A DNA stretch of 64,000 bases from Eunapius fragilis. Lineage: Eukaryota; Porifera; Demospongiae; Spongillida; Spongillidae. The notes beneath the pieces are model-generated. The model was given only the letters and a program-made list of their open reading frames with translations. It had not been told where the DNA came from and ran no database searches. The stretch's first letter is position 1. Each line of letters begins with the position of its first letter. A program made the translations under genes and the position numbers. Shown piece by piece: positions 32,686-47,961 of this stretch. The DNA lies in NCBI GenBank assembly GCA_963681505.1, contig OY811973.1, positions 14,615,402 through 14,679,401 of the forward strand, in the 5' to 3' direction.

Positions 32686-35600
32686 GTTCGCGGTTAGGAG
32701 TGAAGTATGTTGGTATGTATGACTCCTGCAGGAGTCAAGTATCTCAATGTATGACTCTTGCGGGAGTCATGTATGTCAGTATGTATGACACCTGCAGGAG
32801 TCAAGTATCTCAATGCATGACTCCTGCAGGAGTCAAGTATGTCATGATGTATGACTCCTGCAGGAGTCAAGTATATCCATATGTATGACTCCTGCAGGAG
32901 TCAAGTATCTCCATGCATGACTCCTGCAGGAGACAAGTATGTTGGTATGTATGACTCCTGCAGGAGTCAAGTATCTCAATGTATGTCTCCTGCAGGAGTC
33001 CAGTATGTCAGTATGTATGACACCTGCTGGAGTCAAGTATCCCAATGCATGACTCCTGTAGAAGTCAAGTATGTTGGTATGTATGACTCCTGCAGGAGTC
33101 AAGTATCTCAATGCATGACTCCTGCAGGAGTCAAGTATGTCATTATGTATGACTCCTGCAGGAGTCAAGTATGTCATTATGTATGACTCCTGCAGGAGTC
33201 AAGTATGTCATTATGTATGACTCCTGCAGGAGTCAAGTATCTCCATGTATGACTCCTGCAGTAGTCAATTATGTTGGTATGTATGACTCCTGCAGGAGTC
33301 AATTATCTCAATGCATGACTCCTGCAGGAGTCAAGTATGTCATTATGTATGACTCCTGCAGGAGTCAAGTATCTCCATGTATGACTCCTGCAGGAGTCAA
33401 GTATGTTGGTATGTATGACTCCTGCAGGAGTCAAGTATCTCAATGTATGACTCCTGTAGGAGTCAAGTATGTTGGTATATATGACTCCTGCAGGAGTCAA
33501 GTATCTCAATGCATGACTCCTGAAGGAGTCAAGTATGTCATTATGAATGACTCCTGCAGGAGTCAAGTATCTCCATGTAAGACTCCTGCAGGAGTCAAGT
33601 ATAGTGGTATGTATGACTCCTGCAGGAGTCATGTATCTCAATGTATGACTCCTGTAGGAGTCAAGTATGGTGGTATGTATGACTCCTGCAGGAGTCAAGT
33701 ATCTCAATGCATGACTCCTGCAGGAGTCAAGTATGTCATGATGTATGACTCCTGCAGGAGTCAAGTATGTCATTATGTATGACTCCTGCAGGAGTCAAGT
33801 ATCTCCATGTATGACTCCTGCACTAGTCAAGTATGTTGGTATGTATGACTCCTGCAGGAGTCAATTATCTCAATGCATGACTCCTGCAGGAGTCAAGTAT
33901 GTCATTATGTATGACTCCTGCAGGAGTCAAGTATCTCCATGCATGACTCCTGCAGGAGTCAAGTATATCCATATGTATGACTCCTGCAGGAGTCAAGTAT
34001 CTCCATGCATGACTCCTGCAGGAGTCAAGTATGTTGGTATGTATGACTCCTGCAGGAGTCAAGTATCTCAATGTATGTCTCCTGCAGGAGTCCAGTATGT
34101 CAGTATGTATGACACCTGCTGGAGTCAAGTATCCCAATGCATGACTCCTGTAGAAGTCAAGTATGTTGGTATGTATGACTCCTGCAGGAGTCAAGTATCT
34201 CAATGCATGACTCCTGCAGGAGTCAAGTATGTCATTATGTATGACTCCTGCAGGAGTCAAGTATGTCATTATGTATGACTCCTGCAGGAGTCAAGTATCT
34301 CCACGTATGACTCCTGCAGTAGTCAATTATGTTGGTATGTATGACTCCTGCAGGAGTCAATTATCTCAATGCATGACTACTGCAGGAGTCAAGTATGCCA
34401 TTATGTATGATTCCTGCAGGAGTCCAGTATCTCCATGTATGACTCCTGCAGGAGTCAAGTATGTTGGTATGTATGACTCCTGCAGGAGTCAAGTATCTCA
34501 ATGTATGACTCCTGTAGGTGTCAAGTATGTTGGTATATATGACTCCTGCAGGAGTCAAGTATCTCAATGCATGACTCCTGAAGGAGTCAAGTATGTCATT
34601 ATGAATGACTCCTGCAGGAGTCAAGTATCTCCATGTAAGACTCCTGCAGGAGTCAAGTATAGTGGTATGTATGACTCCTGCAGGAGTCATGAATCTCAAT
34701 GTATGACTCCTGTAGGAGTCAAGTATAGTGGTATGTATGACTCCTGCAGGAGTCATGTATCTCAATGTATGACTCCTGTAGGAGTCAAGTAAGGTGGTAT
34801 GTATGACTCCTGCAGGAGTCAAGTATCTCAATGCATGACTCCTGCTGGAGTCAAGTATGTCATGATGTATGACTCCTGCAGGAGTCAAGTATGTCATTAT
34901 GTATGACTCCTGCAGGAGTCAAGTATCTCCATGTATGACTCCTGCACTAGTCAAGTATTTTGGTATGTATGACTCCTGCAGGAGTCAATTATCTCAATGC
35001 ATGACTCCTGCAAGAGTCAAGTATGTCATTATGTATGACTCCTGCAGGAGTCAAGTATCTCCATGCATGACTCCTGCAGGAGTCAAGTATATCATTATGT
35101 ATGACTCCTGCAGGAGTCAAGTATCTCCATGTATGACTCCTGCAGGAGTCAAGTATGCTGGTATGCATGACTCCTGCAGGAGTCAAGTATCTCAATGTAT
35201 GACTCCTCTATGAGTCAAGTATGTTGGTATATATGACTCCTGCAGGAGTCAAGTATCTCAATGCATGACTCCTGAAGGAGTCAAGTATGTCATTATGTAT
35301 GACTCCTGCAGGAGTCAAGTATCTCCATGTATGACTCCTGCAGGAGTCAAGTATGGTGGTATGTATGACTCCTGCAGGAGTCATGTATCTCAATGGATGA
35401 CTCCTGTAGGAGTCAAGTATGTTGGTATGTATGACTCCTGCAGGAGTCAAGTATCTCAATGCATGACTCCTGCAGGAGTCAAGTATGTCATTATGTATGA
35501 CTCCTGCAGGAGTCATGTATCTCCATGTATGACTCCTGCAGGAGTCAAGTATGTTGGTATGTATGACTCCCGCAGGAGTCAAGTATCTCAATGCATGACT

Positions 35601-38600
35601 CCTGCAGGAGTCAAGTATGTCATGATGTATGACTCCTGCAGGAGTCAAGTATCTCTATGCATGACTCCTGCAGGAGTCAAGTATATCCATATGTATGAGT
35701 CCCGCAGGAGTCAAGTATCTCCATGTATGACTCCTGCAGGAGTCAAGTTTGTTGGTATGTATGACTCCTGCAGGAGTCAAGTATCTCAATGTATAACACC
35801 TGTAGGAGTCAAGTATGTTGGTATATATGACTCCTGCTGGAGTCAAGTATCTCAATGCATGACTCCTGAAGGAGTCAAGTATGTCATGATGTATGACTCC
35901 TGCAGGAGTCAATTATGTCATTATGTATGACTCCTGCAGGAGTCAAGTATCTCCATGTATGACTCCTGCAGGAGTCAAGTATGTTGGTATGTATGACTCC
36001 TGCAGGAGTCAAGTATCTCATTACATGACACCTGCAGGACTCCAGTATGACAGTATGTATGACTCCTGCAGGAGTCAAGTATCTGTATGCATGACTCCTA
36101 CAGGAGGGAAGTATGTCAATATTGATGACTCCTGCAGGAGTCATGTATCTCCTTGTATGACTCCTGCAGGAGTCATGTATCTCCATGTATGACACCTGTA
36201 GGAGTCAAGTATGTTGGTATGTATGACTCCTGCAGGAGTCAAGTATCTCCATGTATGACTCCTGCAGGAGTCAAGTATGTTGGTATGTATGACTCCTGCA
36301 GGATTCAAGTATCTCAATGTATGACTCCTCCAGGAGTCAAGTATGTCATTATGTATGACTCCTGCAGGAGTCAAGTATATCCATGCATGACTCCTGCAGG
36401 AGTCAAGTATCTCCATGCATGACTTCTGCAGGAGTCAAGTATGTTGGTATGTATGACTCCAGCAGGAGTCAAGTATCTCAATGTATGACTCCTGCAGGAG
36501 TCCAGTATGTCAGTATGTATGACACCTGCAGGAGTCAAGTATCCCAATGCATGACTCCTGCAGGAGTCAAGTATGTCATTATGTATGACTCCTGCAGGAG
36601 TCAAGTATGTCATTTTGTATGACTCCTGCAGGAGTCAAGTATCTCCATGTATGACTCCTGCACTAGTCAAGTATGTTGGTATGTATGACTCCTGCAGGAG
36701 TCAATTATCTCAATGCATGACTCCTGCAGGAGTCAAGTATGTCATTATGTATGACTCCTGCAGGAGTCAAGTATCTCCATGCATGACTCCTGCAGGAGTC
36801 AAGTATATCCATATGTATGACTCCTGCAGGAGTCAAGTATCTCCATGCATGACTCCTGCAGGAGTCAAGTATGTTGGTATGTATGACTCCTGCAGGAGTC
36901 AAGTATCTCAATGTATGTCTCCTGCAGGAGTCCAGTATGTCAGTATGTATGACACCTGCTGGAGTCAAGTATCCCAATGCATGACTCCTGTAGAAGTCAA
37001 GTATGTTGGTATGTATGACTCCTGCAGGAGTCAAGTATCTCAATGCATGACTCCTGCAGGAGTCAAGTATGTCATTATGTATGACTCCTGCAGGAGTCAA
37101 GTATGTCATTATGTATGACTCCTGCAGGTGTCAAGTATCTCCACGTATGACTCCTGCAGTAGTCAATTATGTTGGTATGTATGACTCCTGCAGGAGTCAA
37201 TTATCTCAATGCATGACTACCTGCAGGAGTCAAGTATGCCATTATGTATGATTCCTGCAGGAGTCCAGTATCTCCATGTATGACTCCTGCAGGAGTCAAG
37301 TATGTTGGTATGTATGACTCCTGCAGGAGTCAAGTATCTCAATGTATGACTCCTGTAGGAGTCAAGTATGTTGGTATATATGACTCCTGCAGGAGTCAAG
37401 TATCTCAATGCATGACTCCTGAAGGAGTCAAGTATGTCATTATGTATGACTCCTGCAGGAGTCAAGTATCCCCATGTAAGACACCTGCAGGATTCAAGTA
37501 TGGTGGTATGTATGACTCCTGCAGGAGTTATGTATCTCAATGTATGACTCCTGTAGGAGTCAAGTATGTTGGTATGTATGACTCCTGCAGGAGTCAAGTA
37601 TCTCAATACATGACTCCTGCAGGAGTCATGAATGTCATTATGTACGTCTCCTGCAGGAGTCAAGTATGTCATTATGTATGACTCCTGCAGGAGTCAAGTA
37701 TCTCCATGTATGACTACTGCACTAGTCCAGTATGTTGGTATGTATGACTCGTGCAGGAGTCAATTATCTCAATGCATGACTCCTGCAGGAGTCAAGTATG
37801 TCATAATGTATGACTCCTGCAGGAGTCAAGTATCTCCATGCATGACTCCAGCAGGAGTCAAGTATGTCATTATGTATGACTCCTGCAGGAGTCAAGTATC
37901 CCAATGTATGACTCCTGCAGGAGTCAAGTATGTTGGTATGTATGGCTCCTGCAGGAGTCATGTATCTCAATGTATGACTCCTGTAGGAGTCAAGTATGTT
38001 GGTATATATGACCCCTGCAGGAGTCAAGTATCTCAATGCATGACTCCTGAAGGTGTCAAATATGTCATTATGTATGACTCCTGCAGGAGTCAAGTATCTC
38101 CATGTATGACTCCTGCAGGAGTCAAGTATGGTGGTATGTATGACTCCTGCAGGAGTCATGTATCTCAATGTATGACTCCTGTAGGAGTCAAGTATGTTGG
38201 TATGTATGACTCCTGCAGGAGTCAAGTATCTCCATGTATGACTCTTGCAGGAGTCAAGTATGTTGGTATATATGTCTCCTGCAGGAGTCAAGTATCTCAA
38301 TGTATGACTCCTGCAGTAGTCAATTATGTTGGTATGTATGGCTCCTGCAGGAGTCAAGTATCTCAATGCATGACTCCTGCAGGAGTCAAGTATGTCCTTA
38401 TGTATGACTCCTGCAGGAGTCAAGTATGTCATTACGTATGACTCCTGCAGGAGTCATGTATCTCCATGTATGACTCCTGCAGTTGTCAATTATGTTGGTA
38501 TGTATGACTCCTGCAGGAGTCAATTATCTCAATGCATGACTCCTGCAGGAGTCAAGTATGTCATTATGTATGACTCCTGCAGGAGTCAAGTATCTCCATG

Positions 38601-39946
38601 TATGACTCCTGCAGGAGTCAAGTTTGTTGGTATGCATGACTCCTGCAGGAGTCAAGTATCTCAATGAATGACTCCTGTAGGAGTCAAGTATCTCAATGTA
38701 TGACTCCTGTAGGAGTCAAGTATGTTGGTATGTATGACTCCTGCAGGAGTCAAGTATCTCAATGCATGACTCCTGCAGGAGTCAAGGAGGTCATTATGTA
38801 TGACTCCTGCAGGAGTAATGTATCTCCATGTATGACTCCTGCAGGAGTCAAGTATGTTGGTATGTATGACTCCCGCAGGAGTCAAGTATCTCAATGCATG
38901 ACTCCTGCAGGAGTCAAGTATGTCATGATGTATGACTCCTGCAGGAGTCAAGTATCTCTATGCATGACTCCTGCAGGAGTCAAGTATATCCATATGTATG
39001 AGTCCCGCAGGAGTCAAGTATCTCCATGTATGACTCCTGCAGGAGTCAAGTTTGTTGGTATGTATGACTCCTGCAGGAATCAAGTATCTCAATGTATGAC
39101 TCCTGCAGGAGTCATGTATCTCCATGTATGCCTCCTGCAGGAGTCAAGTATGTTGGTATGTATGACTCCTGCAGGAGTCAAGAATCTCAATGTATGATTC
39201 CACAGGAGCCCAGTATGTCAGTATGTATGACTCCTGCAGTAGTCAAGTATCTCTATGCATGACTCCTACAGGAGGCAAGTATGTCAATATGCATGACTCC
39301 TACAGGAGTCAAGTATCTCAATGCATGACTCCTGCAGAAGTCAAGTATGTCATGATGTATGACTCCTGCAGGAGTCAATTATGTCATTATGTATGACTCC
39401 TGCAGGAGTCAAGTATCTCCATGTATGACTCCTGCAGGAGTCAAGTATGTTGGTATGTATGACTCCTGCAGGAGTCAAGTATCTCATTACATGACACCTG
39501 CAGGACTCCAGTATGACAGTATGTATGACTCCTGCAGGAGTCAAGTATCTGTACGCATGACTCCTACAGGAGGGAAGTATGTCAATATTGATGACTCCTG
39601 CAGGAGTCATGTATCTCCTTGTATGACTCCTGCAGGAGTCATGTATCTCCATGTATGACACCTGTAGGAGTCAAGTATGTTGGTATATATGACTCCTGCA
39701 GGATTCAAGTATCTCCATGTATGACTCCTGCAGGAGTCAAGTATGTTGGTATGTATGACTCCTGCAGGATTCAAGTATCTCAATGTATGACTCCTCCAGG
39801 AGTCAAGTATGTCATTATGTATGACTCCTGCAGGAGTCAAGTATATCCATGCATGACTCCTGCAGGAGTCAAGTATCTCCATGCATGACTCCTGCAGGAG
39901 TCAAGTATGTTGGTATGTATGACTCCAGCAGGAGTCAAGTATCTCA

Positions 39947-42900
39947 ATGTATGACTCCTGCAGGAGTCCAGTATGTCAGTATGCATGACACCTGCAGGAG
40001 TCAAGTATCCCAATGCATGACTCCTGTAGGAGTCATGTATGTTGATATGTATGACTCCTGCAGGAGTCATGTATCTCAATGCATGACTCCTGCAGGAGTC
40101 AAGTATGTCATTATGTATGACTCCTGCAGGAGTCAAGTATGTCATTTTGTATGACTCCTGCAGGAGTCAAGTATCTCCATGTATGACTCCAGCAGGAGTC
40201 AAGTATGTCATTATGTATGACTCCTGCAGGAGTCAAGTATCCCAATGTATGACTCCTGCAGGAGTCAAGTATGTTGGTATGTATGGCTCCTGCAGGAGTC
40301 ATGTATCTCAATGTATGACTCCTGTAGGAGTCAAGTATGTTGGTATATATGACCCCTGCAGGAGTCAAGTATCTCAATGCATGACTCCTGAAGGAGTCAA
40401 ATATGTCATTATGTATGACTCCTGCAGGAGTCAAGTATCTCCATGCACGACTCCAGCAGGAGTCAAGTATGTTGGTATGTATGACTCCTGCAGGAGTCAA
40501 GTATCTCAATGTATGACTCCTGTAGGAGTCAAGTATGTTGGTATATATGACTCCTGCTGGAGTCAAGTATCTCAATGCATGACTCCTGAAGGAGTCAAGT
40601 ATGTCATTATGTATGACTCCTGCAGGAATCAAGTATCTCCATGTATGACTCCTGCAGGAGTCAAGTATGGTGGTATGTATGACTCCTGCAGGAGTCATGT
40701 ATCTCAATGTATGACTCCTGTAGGAGTCAAGTATGTTGGTATGTATGACTCCTGCAGGAGTCAAGTATCTCAATGTATGACTCCTGCAGGAGTCAAGTAT
40801 GTCATTATGTATGACTCCCGCAGGAGTCAAGTATCTCCATGTATGACTCCTGCACTAGTCAAGTATGTTGGTATGTATGACTCCTGCAGGAGTCAATTAT
40901 CTCAATGCATGACTCCTGCTGGAGTCAAGTATGTCATTATGTATGACTCCTGTAGGAGTCAAGTATCTCCATGCATGACTCCTGCAGGAGTCAAGTATGT
41001 CATTATGTATGACTCCTGCAGGAGTCAAGTATCTCCATGTATGACTCCTGCAGGAGTCAAGTATGACTCCTGCAGGAGTCAAGTATCTCAATGTATGTCT
41101 CCAGTATGAGTCAAGTATGTTGGTATGTATGACTCCTGCAGGAGTCAAGTATCTCCATGTATGACTACTGCAGGAGTCAAGTATGTCATTATGTATGACT
41201 CCTGCAGGAGTCATGTATCTCCATGTATGACTCCTGTAGGAGTCAAGTATGGTGGTATGTATGACTCCCGCAGGAGTCAAGTATCTCAATGCATGACTCC
41301 TGCAGGAATCGAGTATGTCATGATGTATGACTCCTGCAGGAGTCAAGTATCTCCATGAATGACTCCTGCAGGAGACAAGTATATCCATATGTATGACTCC
41401 TGCAGGAGTCAAGTATCTCAATGTATGACTCCTGCAGGAGTCCAGTATATCAGTATGTTTGACTCCTGCAGGAGTCAAGTATCTCAACGCATGACTCCTG
41501 TAGGAGTCAAGTATGTTGGCATGTATGACTCCTGCAGGAGTCAAGTATCTCAATGCATTAGTCCTGCAGGAGTCAAGTATGTCATTATGTATGACTCCTG
41601 CAGGAGTCAAGTATGTCATTATGTATGACTCCTACAGGAGTCAAGTATCTCCATGTATGACTCCTGCAGTAGTCAAGTATGTTGGTATGTATGACTCCTG
41701 CAGGAGTCAATTATCTCAATGCATGACTCCTGCAGGAGTCAAGTATGTTGTTATGTATGACTCCTGCAGGAGTCAAGTATTTCCATGCATGACTCCTGCA
41801 GGAGTCAAGTATGTCATTATGTATGACTCCTGCAGGCGTCAAGAATCTCCATGTATGACTTTTGCAGGAGTCAAGTATGTTGGTTTGTATGACTCCTGCA
41901 GGAGTCAAGTATTTTAATGTATGACTCCTGTAGGAGTCAAGTATGTTGGCATGTATAACTCCTGCAGGAGTCAAGTATCTCTATGCATGACTCCTGTAGG
42001 AGTCAAGTATGTATGACTCCTGCAGGAGTCAAGTATCTCAATGCATGACTCCTGAAGGAGTCAAGTATGTCATTATGTATGACTCCTGCAGGAGTTAAGT
42101 ATCTCCATGTATGACTCCTGCAGGAGTCAAGTATGTTGGTATGTATGACTGCTGCAAGAGTCAAGTATCTCAATGTATGACTCCTGCAGGAGTCAAGTAT
42201 GCCATAATGTATGACTCCTGCAGGAGTCAAGTATCTCCATGTATGACTCCTGCACTAGTCAAGTATGTTGGTATGTATGACTCCTGCAGGAGTCAATTAT
42301 CTCAATGCATGACTCCTGCAGGAGTCAAGTATGCCATAATGTATGACTCCTGCAGGAGTCAAGTATCTCCATGCATGACTCCTGCAGGAGTCAAGTATGT
42401 CATTATGTATGACTCCTGCAGGAGTCAAGTATCTCCATGTATGACTCCTGCAGGAGTCAAGTATGTTGGTATGTATGACTCCTGCAGGAGTCAAGTATGT
42501 CATTATGTATGACTCCTGCAGGAGTCAAGTATCTCCATGTGTGACTCCTGCACTAGTCAAGTATGTTGGTATGTATGACTCCTGCAGGAGTCAATTATCT
42601 CAATGCATGACTCCTACAGGAGTCAAGTATGTCATGATGTATGACTCCCGAAGGAGTCAAGTATCTCTATGCTTGACTCCTGCAGGAGTCAAGAATATCC
42701 ATATGTATGACTCCTGCAGGAGTCAAGTATCTCCATGTATGACTCCTGCAGGAGTCAAGTATGTTGGTATGTATGACTCCTGCAGGAGTCAAGTATCTCC
42801 ACGTATGACTCCTGCAGTAGTCAATTATGTTGGTATGTATGACTCCTGCAGGAGTCAATTATCTCAATGCATGACTACTGCAGGAGTCAAGTATGCCATT

Positions 42901-43956
42901 ATGTATGACTCCTGCAGGAGTCCAGTATCTCCATGTATGACTCCTGCAGGAGTCAAGTATGTTGGTATGTATGACTCCTGCAGGAGTCAAGTATCTCAAT
43001 GTATGACTCCTGTAGGAGTCAAGTATGTTGGTATATATGACTCCTGCTGGAGTCAAGTATCTCAATGCATGACTCCTGAAGGAGTCAAGTATGTCATTAT
43101 GAGTGACTCCTGCAGGAGTCAAGTATCTCCATGTAAGACTCCTGCAGGAGTCAAGTATAGTGGTATGTATGACTCCTGCAGGAGTCATGTAGCTCAATGT
43201 ATGACTCCTGTAGGAGTCAAGTATAGTGGTATGTATGACTCCTGCAGGAGTCATGTATCTCAATGTATGACTCCTGTAGGAGTCAAGTAAGGTGGTATGT
43301 ATGACTCCTGCAGGAGTCAAGTATCTCAATGCATGACTCCTGCAGGAGTCAAGTATGTCATGATGTATGACTCCTGCAGGAGTCAAGTATGTCATTATGT
43401 ATGACTCCTGCAGGAGTCAAGTATCTCCATGTATGACTCCTGCACTAGTCAAGTATGTTGGTATGTATGACTCCTGCAGGAGTCAATTATCTCAATGCAT
43501 GACTCCTGCAAGAGTCAAGTATGTCATTATGTATGACTCCTGCAGGAGTCAAGTAGCTCCATGCATGACTCCTGCAGGAGTCAAGTATATCATTATGTAT
43601 GACTCCTGCAGGAGTCAAGTATCTCCATGTATGACTCCTGCAGGAGTCAAGTATGCTGGTATGCATGACTCCTGCAGGAGTCAAGTATCTCAATGTATGA
43701 CTCCTGTATGAGTCAAGTATGTTGGTATATATGACTCCTGCAGGAGTCAAGTATCTCAATGCATGACTCCTGAAGGAGTCAAGTATGTCATTATGTATGA
43801 CTCCTGCAGGAGTCAAGTATCTCCATGCATGACTCCTGCAGGAGTCAAGTATATCATTATGTATGACTCCTGCAGGAGTCAAGTATCTCCATGTATGACT
43901 CCTGCAGGAGTCAAGTATGCTGGTATGCATGACTCCTGCAGGAGTCAAGTAGCTCC
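39947..43956 (+). repeat. Satellite E 4,010-bp tandem duplication, copy 1
   Basis: Every landmark compared (40105, 41125, 41513, 42111, 42463, 43367) recurs exactly 4,010 bases downstream with the same private variants. Examples are the shortened unit near 41,060 and the TATTTTAATG variant near 41,910. No difference was seen in the compared stretches. Confidence 0.88.
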
Positions 43957-46900
43957 ATGTATGACTCCTGCAGGAGTCCAGTATGTCAGTATGCATGACA
44001 CCTGCAGGAGTCAAGTATCCCAATGCATGACTCCTGTAGGAGTCATGTATGTTGATATGTATGACTCCTGCAGGAGTCATGTATCTCAATGCATGACTCC
44101 TGCAGGAGTCAAGTATGTCATTATGTATGACTCCTGCAGGAGTCAAGTATGTCATTTTGTATGACTCCTGCAGGAGTCAAGTATCTCCATGTATGACTCC
44201 AGCAGGAGTCAAGTATGTCATTATGTATGACTCCTGCAGGAGTCAAGTATCCCAATGTATGACTCCTGCAGGAGTCAAGTATGTTGGTATGTATGGCTCC
44301 TGCAGGAGTCATGTATCTCAATGTATGACTCCTGTAGGAGTCAAGTATGTTGGTATATATGACCCCTGCAGGAGTCAAGTATCTCAATGCATGACTCCTG
44401 AAGGAGTCAAATATGTCATTATGTATGACTCCTGCAGGAGTCAAGTATCTCCATGCACGACTCCAGCAGGAGTCAAGTATGTTGGTATGTATGACTCCTG
44501 CAGGAGTCAAGTATCTCAATGTATGACTCCTGTAGGAGTCAAGTATGTTGGTATATATGACTCCTGCTGGAGTCAAGTATCTCAATGCATGACTCCTGAA
44601 GGAGTCAAGTATGTCATTATGTATGACTCCTGCAGGAATCAAGTATCTCCATGTATGACTCCTGCAGGAGTCAAGTATGGTGGTATGTATGACTCCTGCA
44701 GGAGTCATGTATCTCAATGTATGACTCCTGTAGGAGTCAAGTATGTTGGTATGTATGACTCCTGCAGGAGTCAAGTATCTCAATGTATGACTCCTGCAGG
44801 AGTCAAGTATGTCATTATGTATGACTCCCGCAGGAGTCAAGTATCTCCATGTATGACTCCTGCACTAGTCAAGTATGTTGGTATGTATGACTCCTGCAGG
44901 AGTCAATTATCTCAATGCATGACTCCTGCTGGAGTCAAGTATGTCATTATGTATGACTCCTGTAGGAGTCAAGTATCTCCATGCATGACTCCTGCAGGAG
45001 TCAAGTATGTCATTATGTATGACTCCTGCAGGAGTCAAGTATCTCCATGTATGACTCCTGCAGGAGTCAAGTATGACTCCTGCAGGAGTCAAGTATCTCA
45101 ATGTATGTCTCCAGTATGAGTCAAGTATGTTGGTATGTATGACTCCTGCAGGAGTCAAGTATCTCCATGTATGACTACTGCAGGAGTCAAGTATGTCATT
45201 ATGTATGACTCCTGCAGGAGTCATGTATCTCCATGTATGACTCCTGTAGGAGTCAAGTATGGTGGTATGTATGACTCCCGCAGGAGTCAAGTATCTCAAT
45301 GCATGACTCCTGCAGGAATCGAGTATGTCATGATGTATGACTCCTGCAGGAGTCAAGTATCTCCATGAATGACTCCTGCAGGAGACAAGTATATCCATAT
45401 GTATGACTCCTGCAGGAGTCAAGTATCTCAATGTATGACTCCTGCAGGAGTCCAGTATATCAGTATGTTTGACTCCTGCAGGAGTCAAGTATCTCAACGC
45501 ATGACTCCTGTAGGAGTCAAGTATGTTGGCATGTATGACTCCTGCAGGAGTCAAGTATCTCAATGCATTAGTCCTGCAGGAGTCAAGTATGTCATTATGT
45601 ATGACTCCTGCAGGAGTCAAGTATGTCATTATGTATGACTCCTACAGGAGTCAAGTATCTCCATGTATGACTCCTGCAGTAGTCAAGTATGTTGGTATGT
45701 ATGACTCCTGCAGGAGTCAATTATCTCAATGCATGACTCCTGCAGGAGTCAAGTATGTTGTTATGTATGACTCCTGCAGGAGTCAAGTATTTCCATGCAT
45801 GACTCCTGCAGGAGTCAAGTATGTCATTATGTATGACTCCTGCAGGCGTCAAGAATCTCCATGTATGACTTTTGCAGGAGTCAAGTATGTTGGTTTGTAT
45901 GACTCCTGCAGGAGTCAAGTATTTTAATGTATGACTCCTGTAGGAGTCAAGTATGTTGGCATGTATAACTCCTGCAGGAGTCAAGTATCTCTATGCATGA
46001 CTCCTGTAGGAGTCAAGTATGTATGACTCCTGCAGGAGTCAAGTATCTCAATGCATGACTCCTGAAGGAGTCAAGTATGTCATTATGTATGACTCCTGCA
46101 GGAGTTAAGTATCTCCATGTATGACTCCTGCAGGAGTCAAGTATGTTGGTATGTATGACTGCTGCAAGAGTCAAGTATCTCAATGTATGACTCCTGCAGG
46201 AGTCAAGTATGCCATAATGTATGACTCCTGCAGGAGTCAAGTATCTCCATGTATGACTCCTGCACTAGTCAAGTATGTTGGTATGTATGACTCCTGCAGG
46301 AGTCAATTATCTCAATGCATGACTCCTGCAGGAGTCAAGTATGCCATAATGTATGACTCCTGCAGGAGTCAAGTATCTCCATGCATGACTCCTGCAGGAG
46401 TCAAGTATGTCATTATGTATGACTCCTGCAGGAGTCAAGTATCTCCATGTATGACTCCTGCAGGAGTCAAGTATGTTGGTATGTATGACTCCTGCAGGAG
46501 TCAAGTATGTCATTATGTATGACTCCTGCAGGAGTCAAGTATCTCCATGTGTGACTCCTGCACTAGTCAAGTATGTTGGTATGTATGACTCCTGCAGGAG
46601 TCAATTATCTCAATGCATGACTCCTACAGGAGTCAAGTATGTCATGATGTATGACTCCCGAAGGAGTCAAGTATCTCTATGCTTGACTCCTGCAGGAGTC
46701 AAGAATATCCATATGTATGACTCCTGCAGGAGTCAAGTATCTCCATGTATGACTCCTGCAGGAGTCAAGTATGTTGGTATGTATGACTCCTGCAGGAGTC
46801 AAGTATCTCCACGTATGACTCCTGCAGTAGTCAATTATGTTGGTATGTATGACTCCTGCAGGAGTCAATTATCTCAATGCATGACTACTGCAGGAGTCAA

Positions 46901-47961
46901 GTATGCCATTATGTATGACTCCTGCAGGAGTCCAGTATCTCCATGTATGACTCCTGCAGGAGTCAAGTATGTTGGTATGTATGACTCCTGCAGGAGTCAA
47001 GTATCTCAATGTATGACTCCTGTAGGAGTCAAGTATGTTGGTATATATGACTCCTGCTGGAGTCAAGTATCTCAATGCATGACTCCTGAAGGAGTCAAGT
47101 ATGTCATTATGAGTGACTCCTGCAGGAGTCAAGTATCTCCATGTAAGACTCCTGCAGGAGTCAAGTATAGTGGTATGTATGACTCCTGCAGGAGTCATGT
47201 AGCTCAATGTATGACTCCTGTAGGAGTCAAGTATAGTGGTATGTATGACTCCTGCAGGAGTCATGTATCTCAATGTATGACTCCTGTAGGAGTCAAGTAA
47301 GGTGGTATGTATGACTCCTGCAGGAGTCAAGTATCTCAATGCATGACTCCTGCAGGAGTCAAGTATGTCATGATGTATGACTCCTGCAGGAGTCAAGTAT
47401 GTCATTATGTATGACTCCTGCAGGAGTCAAGTATCTCCATGTATGACTCCTGCACTAGTCAAGTATGTTGGTATGTATGACTCCTGCAGGAGTCAATTAT
47501 CTCAATGCATGACTCCTGCAAGAGTCAAGTATGTCATTATGTATGACTCCTGCAGGAGTCAAGTAGCTCCATGCATGACTCCTGCAGGAGTCAAGTATAT
47601 CATTATGTATGACTCCTGCAGGAGTCAAGTATCTCCATGTATGACTCCTGCAGGAGTCAAGTATGCTGGTATGCATGACTCCTGCAGGAGTCAAGTATCT
47701 CAATGTATGACTCCTGTATGAGTCAAGTATGTTGGTATATATGACTCCTGCAGGAGTCAAGTATCTCAATGCATGACTCCTGAAGGAGTCAAGTATGTCA
47801 TTATGTATGACTCCTGCAGGAGTCAAGTATCTCCATGCATGACTCCTGCAGGAGTCAAGTATATCATTATGTATGACTCCTGCAGGAGTCAAGTATCTCC
47901 ATGTATGACTCCTGCAGGAGTCAAGTATGCTGGTATGCATGACTCCTGCAGGAGTCAAGTA
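43957..47961 (+). repeat. Satellite E 4,010-bp tandem duplication, copy 2
   Basis: This is the adjacent copy of 39,947-43,956. After about 47,961 the array instead repeats with a 264-bp (four-dimer) period and a 958-bp period (47,377 to 48,335), so expansion steps of several sizes are nested. Confidence 0.88.

Larger units (their letters stand above)
31861..32695. other. Low-copy spacer between minisatellite D and satellite E
   Basis: This is the only long stretch without tandem repeats outside the mobile elements. It contains the decayed minus-strand fragment and two paired palindromes near its right end. A 142-codon plus-strand frame at 32161-32589 (followed by AATAAA at 32593) and a 101-codon minus-strand frame at 32244-32549 overlap each other. 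Neither has recognisable domains, so neither is called. Confidence 0.7.
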
